Positions 16,654 to 26,076 of a stretch of DNA of 64,000 bases are shown here, piece after piece; position 1 is the first letter of the stretch, and each line of letters starts with the position of its first letter. A program made the position numbers and the translations under genes. The notes beneath the pieces were generated by a model. That model was not told where the DNA came from. It was given only the letters and a program-made list of their open reading frames with translations, and did no database searches. The stretch is taken from assembly GCF_002743375.1 (NCBI RefSeq), contig NZ_PDZC01000008.1:62001-126000 (forward strand), read 5' to 3'. This DNA is from Sporosarcina sp. P34. Lineage in GTDB: Bacteria; Bacillota; Bacilli; Bacillales_A; Planococcaceae.

Positions 16654-17541
16654 ATGAATGAAAATAAACCGCATATTTTAGTAGTGGATGGAATGGCATT
16701 GTTATTCCGTTCATTTTTTGCGACGGCACATAGCGGACAGTTTTTCCGCAATGCATCGGATGTACCAACGAATGGCGTGCAAGGATTCGCGCGACATACG
16801 ATGAGTGCCATTTCGATTTTCCAACCGACGCATTTGGCGGTGTGTTGGGATATGGGATCTAAAACTTTCCGTAATGAATTATTCGCAGACTATAAAGCGC
16901 ATCGCCCTGCACCTGCACCGGAATTAATTCCCCAGTTCGATATGGCACGGGAAGTATCGGAAAAGTTAGGATGGAAGAGTTACGGAATTAACAATATGGA
17001 AGCGGATGATCTGATAGGTTCGCTGATTGAAACGTGGAAAGACGAAGCGAAATTGACAGTAGTGTCGGGAGATAAAGATTTACTTCAGTTACTCCAGCCA
17101 GATGTGTCGATTGCGCTGACGAAAAAAGGCTTCACGCAGTATGATGAATACACGGAAGCTCGTTTTATAGAAGAGTATGGAATTACTCCTAAGCAATTCA
17201 TTGACATGAAAGCATTCACCGGGGATTCTAGTGACGGCTACCCTGGAGTGAAGGGGATTGGGCCGAAGACGGCATTGAAGCTCATACAGGAATATGGTTC
17301 GGTCGATGGTGTGCTCGCGGCAAGAGAAAGATTAACTGCCGGTGTCCAGAAGAAGCTGAATGCAGAAGAGGAAATGCTCATGATTTCGAAGGAGCTTGCA
17401 ACCATTCATTGTGAAATCAAACTCGATGATCCTTTAGAAGAATTGATCATTCCCGAGTTCACTGCAGAAACAGCTAACATGATGGAAGAACTAGGATATT
17501 CCATGATTGCTAAACAAGGATTACCTGTTTCACCGTTTTAA
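16654..17541 (+). CDS. ypcP: 5'-3' exonuclease, Pol I N-terminal-like
   Basis: 295 residues, the length of stand-alone FEN-type exonucleases such as B. subtilis YpcP. Metal-binding acidic clusters of the PIN/FEN active site are visible: LVVDGMALLFRSF (about 9-21), MEADDLIGSL (about 114-123), VVSGDKDLLQL (about 135-145) and the helix-hairpin-helix YPGVKGIGPKTALKLI (about 194-209) with TGDSSDG just before it. It removes RNA primers and 5' flaps in replication and repair. Its 3' end overlaps the convergent C39-like gene by 12 bp. Confidence 0.92.
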   Translation: MNENKPHILVVDGMALLFRSFFATAHSGQFFRNASDVPTNGVQGFARHTMSAISIFQPTHLAVCWDMGSKTFRNELFADYKAHRPAPAPELIPQFDMAREVSEKLGWKSYGINNMEADDLIGSLIETWKDEAKLTVVSGDKDLLQLLQPDVSIALTKKGFTQYDEYTEARFIEEYGITPKQFIDMKAFTGDSSDGYPGVKGIGPKTALKLIQEYGSVDGVLAARERLTAGVQKKLNAEEEMLMISKELATIHCEIKLDDPLEELIIPEFTAETANMMEELGYSMIAKQGLPVSPF

Positions 17542-18045
17542 CGGTTCGATCTTAACAAACGTCAAAATATTTTTATTCATTTCATAGGGGATGGAGCGTA
17601 CACGGCTCGCGCGATTTCTGCCACCGTGGTCATGAACGAGTACATGCAGTTGATTGTCTACATATTCATACCCGACCATCACGACCCAATGATAATCAAA
17701 TGAAAAACGACTACACCATTTAAACTTGAACCACTTATCAAATTTTACTGCAACGGGACGGTCTTCATCGATCTGTTCAATCGCCTGCTGGACATGACAA
17801 ACTTTCACATGCCATTGCGAGCCGAGCATTCGGTTCAGCCGACGAACAAAGCGCCAAGTAGGCAAACCAATCTTTGTACTACCTAATGTTCGATATAACT
17901 CATTAATAGAAGGAATAGGGTCAGAGGGGAAGAAATGGCGCAGCAAAACATACGCTGTAACAGGTCCACAAGCCGACGGACGGTAGCTTGGTTCAATGTC
18001 GTTGTCATATTGGGATTTGCCTTTCACTTCTATGTAGTTGGACAT
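17530..18045 (-). CDS. C39-like cysteine peptidase family protein
   Basis: 171 residues without signal peptide. RPSACGPVTAYVLL (about 22-35) has the Cys of papain-like C39_2 folds, YHWVVMVGY (about 118-126) the His, and VLVHDHGG (about 134-141) the Asp, so a full catalytic triad is present. Such single-domain proteins may cleave peptides or transfer groups; the target is unknown. It lacks the ABC-transporter part found in bacteriocin-processing C39 peptidases. The gene is convergent with, and overlaps, ypcP by 12 bp. Confidence 0.65.
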   Translation of the reverse strand: MSNYIEVKGKSQYDNDIEPSYRPSACGPVTAYVLLRHFFPSDPIPSINELYRTLGSTKIGLPTWRFVRRLNRMLGSQWHVKVCHVQQAIEQIDEDRPVAVKFDKWFKFKWCSRFSFDYHWVVMVGYEYVDNQLHVLVHDHGGRNRASRVRSIPYEMNKNILTFVKIEPLKR

Positions 18046-18102
18046 GAAGAACGTCTCCTTCCTAGGGAAAGTTGTTGTCTGTGAAGGGGGATTGATGTGT
18101 GG

Positions 18103-18270
18103 TGCTCATAGTTGTTGCTTAAGCGCTCTATCAATCCAGTTATGAGCTCATACTAGTTGCGTACGCGCTCTATGTAGTGGGCTAGGCGCTCAAACTGTTT
18201 TCGTACCCGCTCAATGCAGCGAAGCAACCGCCCATACAAGTTCCACAACCGCTCTATAAAGCAAATGCTG
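18103..18270. repeat. phased array: CGCTCWAT word every 21 bp, eight units
   Basis: Words begin at 18103, 18124, 18145, 18166, 18187, 18208, 18229 and 18250, exactly 21 bp apart. The word itself is CGCTCTAT, CGCTCAAT or a one-to-two-base variant; the 12-13 bases between words are only loosely similar (AGTTNCGTAC-like). It fills the space between the C39-like and thioredoxin genes. No open frame with a ribosome site covers it. A longer array of the same word lies at 29589. Confidence 0.75.
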
Positions 18271-18293
18271 AGAACCTATTGGCTCTCAGCATT
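18264..18293 (-). terminator. intrinsic terminator
   Basis: AATGCTGAGA pairs with TCTCAGCATT (10 bp). It lies just after the minus-strand thioredoxin gene; the T run is short on that strand. Confidence 0.6.
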
Positions 18294-18307
18294 TTCACTT
18301 ATCATCT

Positions 18308-18628
18308 TTAAATCTTCACTTCGTCTAAAAACGCCGTAACTTGTTCAGGTGACTTCGCAGACGCACTATGTAGATGTGCATGCTTCTCACCATTTTGGAA
18401 GATTAACAAACTTGGGATTCCCATTACTTCATACTTTTCAGCAATTTCAGGAATAACGTCGCGATCCGCTTCATACCATGTGTATGTATCGTATTTTTCA
18501 ACGATAGGATCAATGAACATATCCATACGCTTACAGTCTGGGCACCAGTCTGCTTCAAACTTTACGAGTACTGGCTGGTCACTCGCAATGATTTCTTCAA
18601 ACTCCGTAGCTGTTTTAATTTCTTTCAT
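18308..18628 (-). CDS. thioredoxin-like protein
   Basis: 106 residues from ATG 18628 with GGAGG eight bases upstream; an ATG 15 bp earlier overlaps that site. Thioredoxin fold with active site WCPDCK (about 28-33) in place of WCGPCK and the cis-proline segment GIPSLLIF (about 71-78). A cytoplasmic disulfide reductase or redox relay of the YtpP type is likely. It stands alone, divergent from the fad operon. Confidence 0.85.
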   Translation of the reverse strand: MKEIKTATEFEEIIASDQPVLVKFEADWCPDCKRMDMFIDPIVEKYDTYTWYEADRDVIPEIAEKYEVMGIPSLLIFQNGEKHAHLHSASAKSPEQVTAFLDEVKI

Positions 18629-18726
18629 CAAAATCGCCTCCATTCAGTAAATAGTGTACAATGAATAGAGAAGGTTTGGTATTAAATTGCTTATTTTAAA
18701 AAGTCTGATTAAATGCAAAATAAATA

Positions 18727-18755
18727 TTGCGAAATAGTTTAAAATGATTTATACT
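18727..18755 (+). promoter_or_regulatory. SigA promoter of the fad operon
   Basis: TTGCGA at 18727-18732 and TATACT at 18750-18755 with a 17-bp spacer, about 80 bp upstream of the fadN start. Confidence 0.6.
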
Positions 18756-18794
18756 AGCAATTATAGGCAACGCATATTTTTTTTACTCAATAAA

Positions 18795-18812
18795 TGAATG
18801 AGTGTTCATTCA
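18795..18812 (+). promoter_or_regulatory. FadR operator
   Basis: TGAATGAGTGTTCATTCA is a near-perfect match to the B. subtilis FadR box TGAATGANTANTCATTCA. It sits 40 bp downstream of the -10 element and before the fadN ribosome site, so bound FadR would block elongation until long-chain acyl-CoA releases it. Confidence 0.88.
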
Positions 18813-18836
18813 AGAAACATAAGGGGAGGATTGCAC

Positions 18837-21221
18837 GTGACGTATCAAATTAGAAAAGCGGCAGTTTTAGGATCTGGAGTTATGGGTTCTGGTATCGCAG
18901 CCCACTTGGCGAATATAGGCATTCCCGTACTTTTACTAGATATCGTACCAACGAAATTAGGTGCTGATGACGAGGCAAAAGGCTTAACGTATGATAATCC
19001 GCAATTCCGCAATAAATTCGCGGCTACAGCGTTGGAGAAGTTACAAAAACAAAAGCCGGCTCCTCTCACGACGAAAAAGAGCTTGTCATTACTTACACCC
19101 GGAAACTTCGAAGACCATTTGGATCAATTAAAAGACGTAGATTGGATCATTGAAGTCGTTGTAGAAAATCTGGATATTAAAAAGAGTTTATATGAAAAGA
19201 TTGAAAATGTGCGTAAGCCAGGCACCATCATTTCATCCAATACATCAGGGATCAGTATTGAAGCGATGACGGAAGGACGTTCGGAAGATTTCCAGAAACA
19301 TTTTCTAGGAACACACTTCTTTAATCCTCCAAGATACTTAAAATTACTTGAAATTATTCCTACACAAGCGACATCACCTGAAGTTGTAGAGTTCATGACG
19401 GTGTTCGGTGAGGATCGTTTAGGTAAGGGAGTCGTAATCGCAAAGGATACACCAAACTTTATTGCTAACCGAATTGGTACGTATGGTTTACAAGTGACAG
19501 TGCATGAAATGTTAGAACGCGGTTATACAATCGGAGAAATCGACTCGATTACAGGTACATTGATCGGCCGTCCGACATCTGCCACATTCCGCACATTAGA
19601 TGTTGTGGGACTAGATACGTATATGCACGTTGCGAAAAACGTTTACGATCAAACGACGGGGGAAGAGCAAAAAATATTTGAACTACCTGAAGTCGTAACG
19701 AAAATGATCGATAATGGCTGGATCGGTGCGAAAGCCAAACAAGGCTTCTATGTGAAAAAAGGCCGAGACATTATGGAATTGGATATGAAGACATTTGAAT
19801 ATGTTCCTACACAGAAAATGAAAGCGCCTTCAATAGAAGTGGCGAAACAACAAAAAGGACTTGCTAATAAAGTGAAGACGTTACTGTATGCAAAAGATCG
19901 CGCAGGTGAGATTTTGTGGAATACGTTAACACCGACGATGCTATATGCTGCACAACTTCACGGCGAAATTGCAGACGATATTGTTGCGATCGACAACGCC
20001 ATGAAATGGGGCTTCGGTTGGACGCAAGGACCATTTGAAATTTGGGACGCAATTGGCGTGAAGAAGTCTGTAGACATGCTGAAAGAAGAAGGCAAGGAAA
20101 TTCCTGAACTCGTACAGGTATTGCTCGATAAAGGCTATGAAACTTTTTATAAAGAAGAGAATGGCGATACGTACTACTTCGACGGCACAGACTATCAAAT
20201 GGTGCAAGTGAATGAGAAAGCGATCAACTTGAAGCAGTATAAGAAAAAGCACGGTGTCATCAAGAAAAATTCTGGCGCAAGCTTGATCGATCTTGGAGAC
20301 GGCGTAGCATTACTTGAATTCCATTCACCATCGAATGCGATTGGCTTGGACATTATTCAGATGATCAACTTCGCAGTAGACGAAGTGGAGAGGAATTTCA
20401 AAGGGCTTGTAATCGGCAATCAAGGGAAAAACTTCTGTGTCGGTGCAAACCTTGGCATGATTTTAATGGAAGCACAAGATGATAATATTTTTGAACTCGA
20501 CTTTGTCATCCGTTCATTCCAAAATGCCATGTTGAAGATCAAATATAGCGGGAAGCCGGTTGTCGCGGCCCCATTCCAAATGACGCTAGGTGGCGGGGCA
20601 GAAGTTTGTCTTCCGGCTGCACATATTCAGGCATCTATGGAAACGTATATGGGACTTGTTGAAGTAGGGGTAGGCTTGATTCCAGGAGGTGGCGGAAACG
20701 TCAACTTGTATCAGAAGCACTTAAAAGGTTTACCGAACGGTGTACCTATTGATTATCAATATATTGCAAATAAAGTATTTGAATCCATTGCGATGGCGAA
20801 AACGTCGACTTCTGCTGAAGAGGCGAGAGAGAACAACTTCCTCGACTTTGCAGACGGTATTAGTGTCAACCCGGATCATCTGATCTACGATGCGAAGCAG
20901 GCGGCTTTGTCATTATACGAAGCAGGCTATGTAGCGCCGAAGAGAGCGAAAGTTCCTGTAACAGGTGACTCAGGCTATGCGACATTATTGCTAGCAGCTG
21001 AAGGGATGTTCATTTCTGGATTCATTAGCGAACATGATTTGAAGATTGCGAAGAAACTTGCATATGTACTGTCAGGCGGAAAAGTTCCGTATGGTACACG
21101 TGTCGATGAGCAGTACTTACTTGATTTGGAACGTGAAGCATTTTTACGTTTAGTGGCAGAACCGAAATCACAGCAGCGTATGCAGCATATGCTGGTCAAG
21201 GGGAAACCGTTACGTAACTGA
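18837..21221 (+). CDS. fadN: 3-hydroxyacyl-CoA dehydrogenase / enoyl-CoA hydratase
   Basis: 794 residues from GTG 18837 (GGGGAGG ten bases upstream); the ATG at 18798 lies inside the FadR operator. The N-terminal dehydrogenase has the NAD motif [13 protein letters not shown] (about 12-24), then [23 protein letters not shown] and [12 protein letters not shown]. The C-terminal half has the crotonase-like hydratase (about 470-680: [27 protein letters not shown]). It is closely similar along its length to remembered B. subtilis FadN. It catalyses hydration of enoyl-CoA and oxidation of 3-hydroxyacyl-CoA. First gene of a fadN-fadA-fadE operon. Confidence 0.96.
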   Translation: MTYQIRKAAVLGSGVMGSGIAAHLANIGIPVLLLDIVPTKLGADDEAKGLTYDNPQFRNKFAATALEKLQKQKPAPLTTKKSLSLLTPGNFEDHLDQLKDVDWIIEVVVENLDIKKSLYEKIENVRKPGTIISSNTSGISIEAMTEGRSEDFQKHFLGTHFFNPPRYLKLLEIIPTQATSPEVVEFMTVFGEDRLGKGVVIAKDTPNFIANRIGTYGLQVTVHEMLERGYTIGEIDSITGTLIGRPTSATFRTLDVVGLDTYMHVAKNVYDQTTGEEQKIFELPEVVTKMIDNGWIGAKAKQGFYVKKGRDIMELDMKTFEYVPTQKMKAPSIEVAKQQKGLANKVKTLLYAKDRAGEILWNTLTPTMLYAAQLHGEIADDIVAIDNAMKWGFGWTQGPFEIWDAIGVKKSVDMLKEEGKEIPELVQVLLDKGYETFYKEENGDTYYFDGTDYQMVQVNEKAINLKQYKKKHGVIKKNSGASLIDLGDGVALLEFHSPSNAIGLDIIQMINFAVDEVERNFKGLVIGNQGKNFCVGANLGMILMEAQDDNIFELDFVIRSFQNAMLKIKYSGKPVVAAPFQMTLGGGAEVCLPAAHIQASMETYMGLVEVGVGLIPGGGGNVNLYQKHLKGLPNGVPIDYQYIANKVFESIAMAKTSTSAEEARENNFLDFADGISVNPDHLIYDAKQAALSLYEAGYVAPKRAKVPVTGDSGYATLLLAAEGMFISGFISEHDLKIAKKLAYVLSGGKVPYGTRVDEQYLLDLEREAFLRLVAEPKSQQRMQHMLVKGKPLRN

Positions 21222-21247
21222 TGAGGATAGCTAAAGGAGGAAACAGA

Positions 21248-22423
21248 ATGCGCGAAGCAGTAATTGTAGCCGGTGCTCGAACACCAATTGGAAAAGCAGG
21301 AAAAGGTTCGTTGGCAACTGTCCGGCCGGATGATCTTGGGGCGTTGACTATAAAGGAAACATTGAAGCGTGCAGGGAATTATGATGGACCAATCGACGAT
21401 TTAATCATCGGTTGTGCGATGCCAGAAGCAGAGCAAGGAATGAATGTCGCGCGTAATATCGGTGCGTTGGCAGGTTTACCCGACACGACACCAGCTGTAA
21501 CAGTCAACCGTTTTTGTTCATCCGGTTTGCAGTCGATCGCTTATGCGGCAGAACGCATCATGCTGGGTCACTCCGAAGCAGTTTTGGCAGGTGGCGTTGA
21601 ATCGATGAGCATGGTCCCAATGATGGGCAATACGATTCGTCCGAACTATAAACTGGCGGAAGGCGCACCGGAATACTATATGGGAATGGGGCATACAGCG
21701 GAGCAAGTGGCGCAGAAATACGGGATCTCCCGTGAAGATCAGGATGCGTTCGCAGTTGAATCACATAAACGTACGGAAGCCGCAATCAAAGAAGACAAAT
21801 TTGTCGATGAGATTGTACCCGTTGAAGTAACGAAACGTTTTGTCGACGCGGACGGCAAGTATCAGGAAAAAACCATTTTATTCGAAATGGATGAAGGTGT
21901 ACGTCCGGGGACAACGACTGAAATACTCGGAAAATTACGTCCGGCATTCGCAGCGCAAGGTTCCGTAACGGCAGGTAACGCGTCACAAACTTCCGACGGG
22001 GCAGGAATGGTTTTATTAATGGATAGGGAAGTGGCTGAAGAGCGTGGGCTACAGCCGTTAGCAAAATTTCTTTCATTCGCAGTAGGCGGTGTTCCACCAG
22101 AAGTGATGGGGATCGGACCGATAGTTGCCGTACCGAAAGCTCTGAAACTAGCCGGTCTATCTATTGAAGACATCGACCTTTTTGAGCTCAATGAAGCATT
22201 CGCATCTCAGTCACTCGCTGTGATTCGCGAACTTGGATTGGATATGGATAAAGTGAACGTCAATGGTGGAGCGATTTCGTCAGGTCACCCACTAGGTGCA
22301 ACAGGAACCATTTTGACGTTGAAATTAATTAATGAATTGAAACGTCAAGGCAAAAAGTACGGTGTCGTCACGATGTGTATCGGTGGGGGAATGGGAGCAG
22401 CTGGCGTGTTCGAAGTTTTATAA
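21248..22423 (+). CDS. fadA: acetyl-CoA C-acyltransferase (3-ketoacyl-CoA thiolase)
   Basis: 391 residues from ATG 21248 with AAAGGAGGAAACAG just before it. Thiolase signatures are all present: catalytic Cys in [12 protein letters not shown] (about 86-97), [21 protein letters not shown], His in [14 protein letters not shown] (about 342-355) and the second catalytic Cys in [12 protein letters not shown] near 377. It cleaves 3-ketoacyl-CoA to acetyl-CoA and shortened acyl-CoA, the last step of beta-oxidation. It begins 26 bp after fadN. Confidence 0.96.
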   Translation: MREAVIVAGARTPIGKAGKGSLATVRPDDLGALTIKETLKRAGNYDGPIDDLIIGCAMPEAEQGMNVARNIGALAGLPDTTPAVTVNRFCSSGLQSIAYAAERIMLGHSEAVLAGGVESMSMVPMMGNTIRPNYKLAEGAPEYYMGMGHTAEQVAQKYGISREDQDAFAVESHKRTEAAIKEDKFVDEIVPVEVTKRFVDADGKYQEKTILFEMDEGVRPGTTTEILGKLRPAFAAQGSVTAGNASQTSDGAGMVLLMDREVAEERGLQPLAKFLSFAVGGVPPEVMGIGPIVAVPKALKLAGLSIEDIDLFELNEAFASQSLAVIRELGLDMDKVNVNGGAISSGHPLGATGTILTLKLINELKRQGKKYGVVTMCIGGGMGAAGVFEVL

Positions 22424-22457
22424 AAAATAAACAGACAGATAAATTGGAGGAAATTAC

Positions 22458-24257
22458 ATGACTAAAGCTATGGAGGGAAATACTATGACAGAATTCGTAA
22501 AAGGTGGAGCGTTTTTAACTGAGGACATGGACGCTAATCGTGTTTTCACACCGGAGGATTTTACAGATGAGCAAAAGATGATTGCCAAAACAACGGAAGA
22601 GTACGTTAAAAACGACGTCATGCCGTTGATCGAAAAGCTAGAGAACCACGAGTTTGAAAACTCCGTAACATTGCTGAAGAAAGCTGGAGATCTAGGTCTT
22701 CTAGCAGCGGATATTCCAGAAGAGTATGAAGGTCTTGCGCTGGACAAGATTTCATCGGCATTGATCGCGGAGAGACTATCCGTAGCAGGCGGCTTTTCGA
22801 TTACCCACGGTGCACACGTAGGAATCGGTACATTACCAATCGTGTTATTCGGTAACCATGCGCAAAAAATGAAGTACTTGCCGAACTCTGCAAGTGGAGC
22901 AAAAATTTCGGCTTATGCATTGACAGAGCCGAGCTCAGGATCAGACGCACTAGGCGCGAAAACGACTGCTAAATTAAACGCTGCGGGTACACACTACGTA
23001 CTAAACGGTGAAAAACAGTGGATCACGAATTCTGCATTTGCCGATGTCTTCGTCGTATACGCAAAAGTAGATGGCGACAAATTCACAGCATTTATTGTGG
23101 AAAAAGAGTACCCAGGCGTTTCTGTAGGACCAGAAGAGAAGAAAATGGGGATCAAATCCTCTTCTACACGTACATTGATCTTAGAAGACGCGGAAGTACC
23201 TGTTGAAAACTTATTAGGTGAAATCGGTCGCGGTCACGTCATCGCGTTCAACATTTTGAACATCGGCCGTTATAAACTTGGAGTAGGTACAATCGGCGGA
23301 TCGAAACGTGCATTGGAATTGGCTATCAAATATGCGAATCAGCGTAAACAATTTGACACGCCGATTTCTTCATTCAACTTAACGAAGGAAAAGTTCGGTA
23401 CGATGGCTTCTAAGTTGTACGCAACAGAAAGTTTGATCTATCGTACGGTTGGCTACTTCGAAGAGCGGAACGCGGCGATGACCCCTGAAGAGCAAAAAGA
23501 CGGCGCAAAAGTGGCGGCTTCCATTGCTGAATACGCAATTGAATGTTCGATCAATAAAGTTGTAGGTTCGGAAGTTTTGGATTATATTTCTGACGAAGCC
23601 GTTCAAATTCACGGTGGTTACGGTTTCATGGCAGAGTATGAAGTAGAGCGCATCTACCGTGACTCCCGTATTAACCGTATCTTTGAAGGAACGAATGAAA
23701 TTAACCGTATGATCGTTCCAGGCACGTTCTTGAAGAAAGCAATGAAAGGCGAATTGCCATTGCTTCAACAAGCACAGGCGTTGCAAGAAGAGTTGTTAAT
23801 GCTGATGCCGGAAGAAGTGGGCGACGAAGCGTTGGCTCAAGAGAAAGTGCTTGTGAAGAACGCGAAGAAAATCGGCATCTTAGTTGCGGGACTTGCAGCA
23901 CAGCGCTACGGTGCGAAGCTCGATCAGGAGCAAGAGATTCTTGTGAACATCGCAGATATTGCGAATGATTTATTCGGTATGGAGTCCGCAGTGCTTCGTA
24001 CGGAGAAGGCTATCAATAAGAATGGTGAAGAGAAAGAGAACCAGAAACTTCTATATACACAGATTTTCTGTCAGGAAGCGTTCGGACGTATCGAAGCGGC
24101 AGCAAAAGAAACATTGCTTGCAGCGGTCGACGGCGACAACCAGCGCATGATGATTTCGGCTTTGCGCAAGTTGACTCGTAATACTCCGTATAATTTGATT
24201 GCGAAGAAACGTGAAGCGGCAGAGAAGTTGATCGAAGCAGAGAAGTATGTCGTTTGA
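22458..24257 (+). CDS. fadE: acyl-CoA dehydrogenase
   Basis: 599 residues, the long (about 590) form found with fadNA in Bacilli. Two starts have ribosome sites: ATG 22458 (GGAGG at 7 bp) and ATG 22485 (GGAGG at 8 bp); the second gives the start closest to B. subtilis FadE. Motifs include YALTEPSSGSDALGAKTTA and WITNSAFADVFVVYAK (FAD and substrate region, about 150-195), YANQRKQFDTPI and IHGGYGFMAEYEVERIYRDSRINRIFEGTNEINR with the C-terminal catalytic region. It introduces the 2,3 double bond, passing electrons to ETF. Last gene of the operon. Confidence 0.95.
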   Translation: MTKAMEGNTMTEFVKGGAFLTEDMDANRVFTPEDFTDEQKMIAKTTEEYVKNDVMPLIEKLENHEFENSVTLLKKAGDLGLLAADIPEEYEGLALDKISSALIAERLSVAGGFSITHGAHVGIGTLPIVLFGNHAQKMKYLPNSASGAKISAYALTEPSSGSDALGAKTTAKLNAAGTHYVLNGEKQWITNSAFADVFVVYAKVDGDKFTAFIVEKEYPGVSVGPEEKKMGIKSSSTRTLILEDAEVPVENLLGEIGRGHVIAFNILNIGRYKLGVGTIGGSKRALELAIKYANQRKQFDTPISSFNLTKEKFGTMASKLYATESLIYRTVGYFEERNAAMTPEEQKDGAKVAASIAEYAIECSINKVVGSEVLDYISDEAVQIHGGYGFMAEYEVERIYRDSRINRIFEGTNEINRMIVPGTFLKKAMKGELPLLQQAQALQEELLMLMPEEVGDEALAQEKVLVKNAKKIGILVAGLAAQRYGAKLDQEQEILVNIADIANDLFGMESAVLRTEKAINKNGEEKENQKLLYTQIFCQEAFGRIEAAAKETLLAAVDGDNQRMMISALRKLTRNTPYNLIAKKREAAEKLIEAEKYVV

Positions 24258-24272
24258 GTATAGTTTGGACAG

Positions 24273-24298
24273 AACGCCTCCTATGTGGGGCGTTTTTT
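24273..24298 (+). terminator. intrinsic terminator of fad operon
   Basis: AACGCCTC and GGGGCGTT hairpin followed by six T. Confidence 0.85.
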
Positions 24299-24326
24299 GG
24301 TTTGGGTGGAATTGAATAAGTTCAAA

Positions 24327-24535
24327 AGTAAGTGATTCGGAATAGCGAGTTACTTAGTGAGTATGAGGGGATGGAAGCTCCAGTTGGGGGACGCTTTCCC
24401 ATGGGCTCTCGGTGAGCCAACCAGTTCGCTGCGCTCTCTTTTGGTTGTCTCTCCTTTCGAGCTGATCCATCGGGAGTCGCCCCCAACTTCCGCTTCCATC
24501 CTACGTGGATAGTAGGGGGACTTAGATCACTTACT
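24327..24535. repeat. 209-bp nested inverted-repeat element
   Basis: Outer arms AGTAAGTGAT (24327-24336) and ATCACTTACT (24526-24535); inner arms GGATGGAAGC (24369-24378) with GCTTCCATCC (24492-24501) and GTTGGGGG (24383-24390) with CCCCCAAC (24480-24487). Between them are small hairpins such as GGCTC-TCGGT-GAGCC and AACCA-N-TGGTT. No coding frame fits. This looks like a non-autonomous repeat or a structured RNA; similar GC-rich palindromes are common between genes in Planococcaceae, as far as I recall. Confidence 0.6.
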
Positions 24536-24654
24536 GGAGAGCGTATGTTAATTATTATCGTGTTTTGACTTATTTCAGTTCAAGTACCGAAGTTCAACAT
24601 CAATTACAACACTAACTTCCATACACACAAAAAGTATCACCCGCTCACATTGCA

Positions 24655-24714
24655 GGGGATTGGTGCGTAGGAGGGGCCCCTCCAGAAAGCGTCCCCTCCG
24701 AAGTGCCAATCCCC
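24655..24714. repeat. GC-rich hairpin element
   Basis: GGGGATTGG at 24655-24663 pairs with CCAATCCCC at 24706-24714. Inside, GGAGGGG (24670-24676) can pair with either CCCCTCC at 24677 or the second copy at 24693, giving two exclusive folds. Its GC content is far above its surroundings. Between this and the element upstream (24536-24654) I see nothing. Confidence 0.5.
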
Positions 24715-24831
24715 AACCCCAACACATTGCCAGTCTTTTTACGCACGAACACCACAGCAACCAAACGCCGCTAAGTTCGCATCTATTCCCCTTTATTTGC
24801 TATACTGAGAAAAAAGGAGGGATTGATTATT

Positions 24832-25191
24832 ATGACTATGACATACTACGGTTATCCGAAATGTACCACGTGCCGAAAAGCGAAGAAATGGCTTACGGAC
24901 GAGGGGATTTCATTCGAAGAAAAAAACATCGCCGAACAACCTCCAAGCGAAGACGAACTGCGCAACATGATCGCGAATTCCGGACTTGAAATGAAAAAGT
25001 TCTTCAACACGAGCGGCATGAAATATCGTGAGCTCAATTTGAAAGACAAACTGCCAACTATGACGGATGATGAAAAGATTGCGCTTCTCGCTTCAGACGG
25101 AATGCTTATCAAACGCCCAATCGTTTCCGACGACCAAAAAGTGACCGTTGGATTTAATGAAACCGCGTTCACGGAAACATGGAAGAAGTGA
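24832..25191 (+). CDS. yusI: ArsC/Spx-family protein
   Basis: 119 residues from ATG 24832 (AAAGGAGG 11 bases upstream); a TTG at 24823 is too close to that site. Thioredoxin-like ArsC fold with KCTTCRKAKKWL, that is a CxxC at about 10-13, FFNTSGMKYRE (about 58-68) and IKRPIV (about 96-101), all typical of the family. It is the syntenic equivalent of B. subtilis YusI, between fadE and gcvH. Whether it is a reductase or an Spx-like regulator is not known; it lacks other arsenic genes nearby. Confidence 0.88.
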   Translation: MTMTYYGYPKCTTCRKAKKWLTDEGISFEEKNIAEQPPSEDELRNMIANSGLEMKKFFNTSGMKYRELNLKDKLPTMTDDEKIALLASDGMLIKRPIVSDDQKVTVGFNETAFTETWKK

Positions 25192-25267
25192 TTTAGGTTC
25201 TTGTCTTTACAGGGGAACTATGGCAAACTAAAGGAAGTTAAACTATTATATTTTTGGAGGTTACGAC

Positions 25268-25648
25268 ATGAGCACACCAAAAGATTTACGTTATTCAGAA
25301 GAGCACGAGTGGGTAAAAGAAGAAGACGGTAAATACCGTATCGGCATCACACATTTCGCACAGTCTGAACTAGGCGATATCGTATTCGTTGAACTGCCAC
25401 AGGTTGGCGATCAGTTGAAATCGGACGAGCCTTTCGGAAGTGTTGAATCAGTGAAGACTGTTTCTGAATTGTACGCTCCACTTACTGGTAAAGTCGTGGA
25501 AGTGAATGAGAACCTCGAAGATAGCCCTGAATTGGTTAATGAATCTCCATATGAAGACGCATGGATGGTAGTAGTTGAAATCGATAACAAAGCTGAACTG
25601 GATGAGTTAATGACAGCTGAGCAGTACGAAAAAATGACAGCTGAATAA
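25268..25648 (+). CDS. gcvH: glycine cleavage system H protein
   Basis: 126 residues, standard length. The lipoyl-bearing lysine is in the hairpin [20 protein letters not shown] (about 57-76, Lys near 63). [14 protein letters not shown] at the start and DAWMVVVEI near the end are conserved. Lipoylated GcvH shuttles the aminomethyl group among the P, T and L proteins and, in Bacilli, is the acceptor from which lipoate is relayed to other enzymes. The other gcv genes are not in the window. lipA, which inserts the sulfurs into its octanoyl group, is at 48.5 kb. Confidence 0.97.
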   Translation: MSTPKDLRYSEEHEWVKEEDGKYRIGITHFAQSELGDIVFVELPQVGDQLKSDEPFGSVESVKTVSELYAPLTGKVVEVNENLEDSPELVNESPYEDAWMVVVEIDNKAELDELMTAEQYEKMTAE

Positions 25649-25662
25649 TATTCCAAAAGAAA

Positions 25663-25690
25663 AAGCGCTGGAACGTCTCAGCGCTTTTTT
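25663..25690 (+). terminator. intrinsic terminator of gcvH
   Basis: AAGCGCTG and CAGCGCTT hairpin with T tract. Confidence 0.9.
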
Positions 25691-25710
25691 ACACGCTAGG
25701 AGGAAACAGG

Positions 25711-26076
25711 ATGGACCCGAAAGTTCTCATTGTAGAAGGCGGTTCGGATCGTAAGCGGCTAGTACCGATCCTTGCAGAGCCTGTAGAGATTCTTTGTACG
25801 AATGGCACGATTAGTGCGTATCATATTGAAGAACTGCTTGAACCGTACGAGCAGCAAGATCTGTTCGTCTTTATGGATGCGGACGCCTCCGGTGAGTCCA
25901 TTCGTAAGCTGTTCAAACAACTGTATCCAGAAGCGAGACATTTATACACGGATCGTCTCTATCGTCAAGTGGAAACGACTCCCGTTAAGCTATTGGCAAG
26001 CATTTTAGCTGCTGCTAATTTTAAAGTACATTCCAAGTATTTGGCAGGTGGACCACATGAATCATTGGACAATTGA
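25711..26076 (+). CDS. yusF: Toprim-domain protein
   Basis: 121 residues. A small Toprim fold: LIVEGGSDRKRL near residues 6-17 holds the conserved Glu, and FVFMDADASGESIR (about 52-65) the Asp-x-Asp metal site. Stand-alone Toprim proteins of this kind are related to primase and RNase M5 catalytic cores; the substrate of YusF is unknown to me. AGGAGG precedes the ATG. It overlaps the next gene by 20 bp and keeps the B. subtilis order gcvH-yusG/yusF-yusE. Confidence 0.8.
   Translation: MDPKVLIVEGGSDRKRLVPILAEPVEILCTNGTISAYHIEELLEPYEQQDLFVFMDADASGESIRKLFKQLYPEARHLYTDRLYRQVETTPVKLLASILAAANFKVHSKYLAGGPHESLDN

Noticed and set aside
18103-18270. CRISPR array
   Set aside because: The repeated word is only 8-9 bp and the period 21 bp, far below CRISPR repeat plus spacer size, and no cas genes are in the window.
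24327-24714. Insertion sequence
   Set aside because: No transposase frame; the inverted arms are nested and irregular and no target duplication is obvious.
24660-24989. 109-codon frame over the GC-rich hairpin and yusI start
   Set aside because: Out of frame with yusI, composed of hairpin sequence, and lacks a start site.
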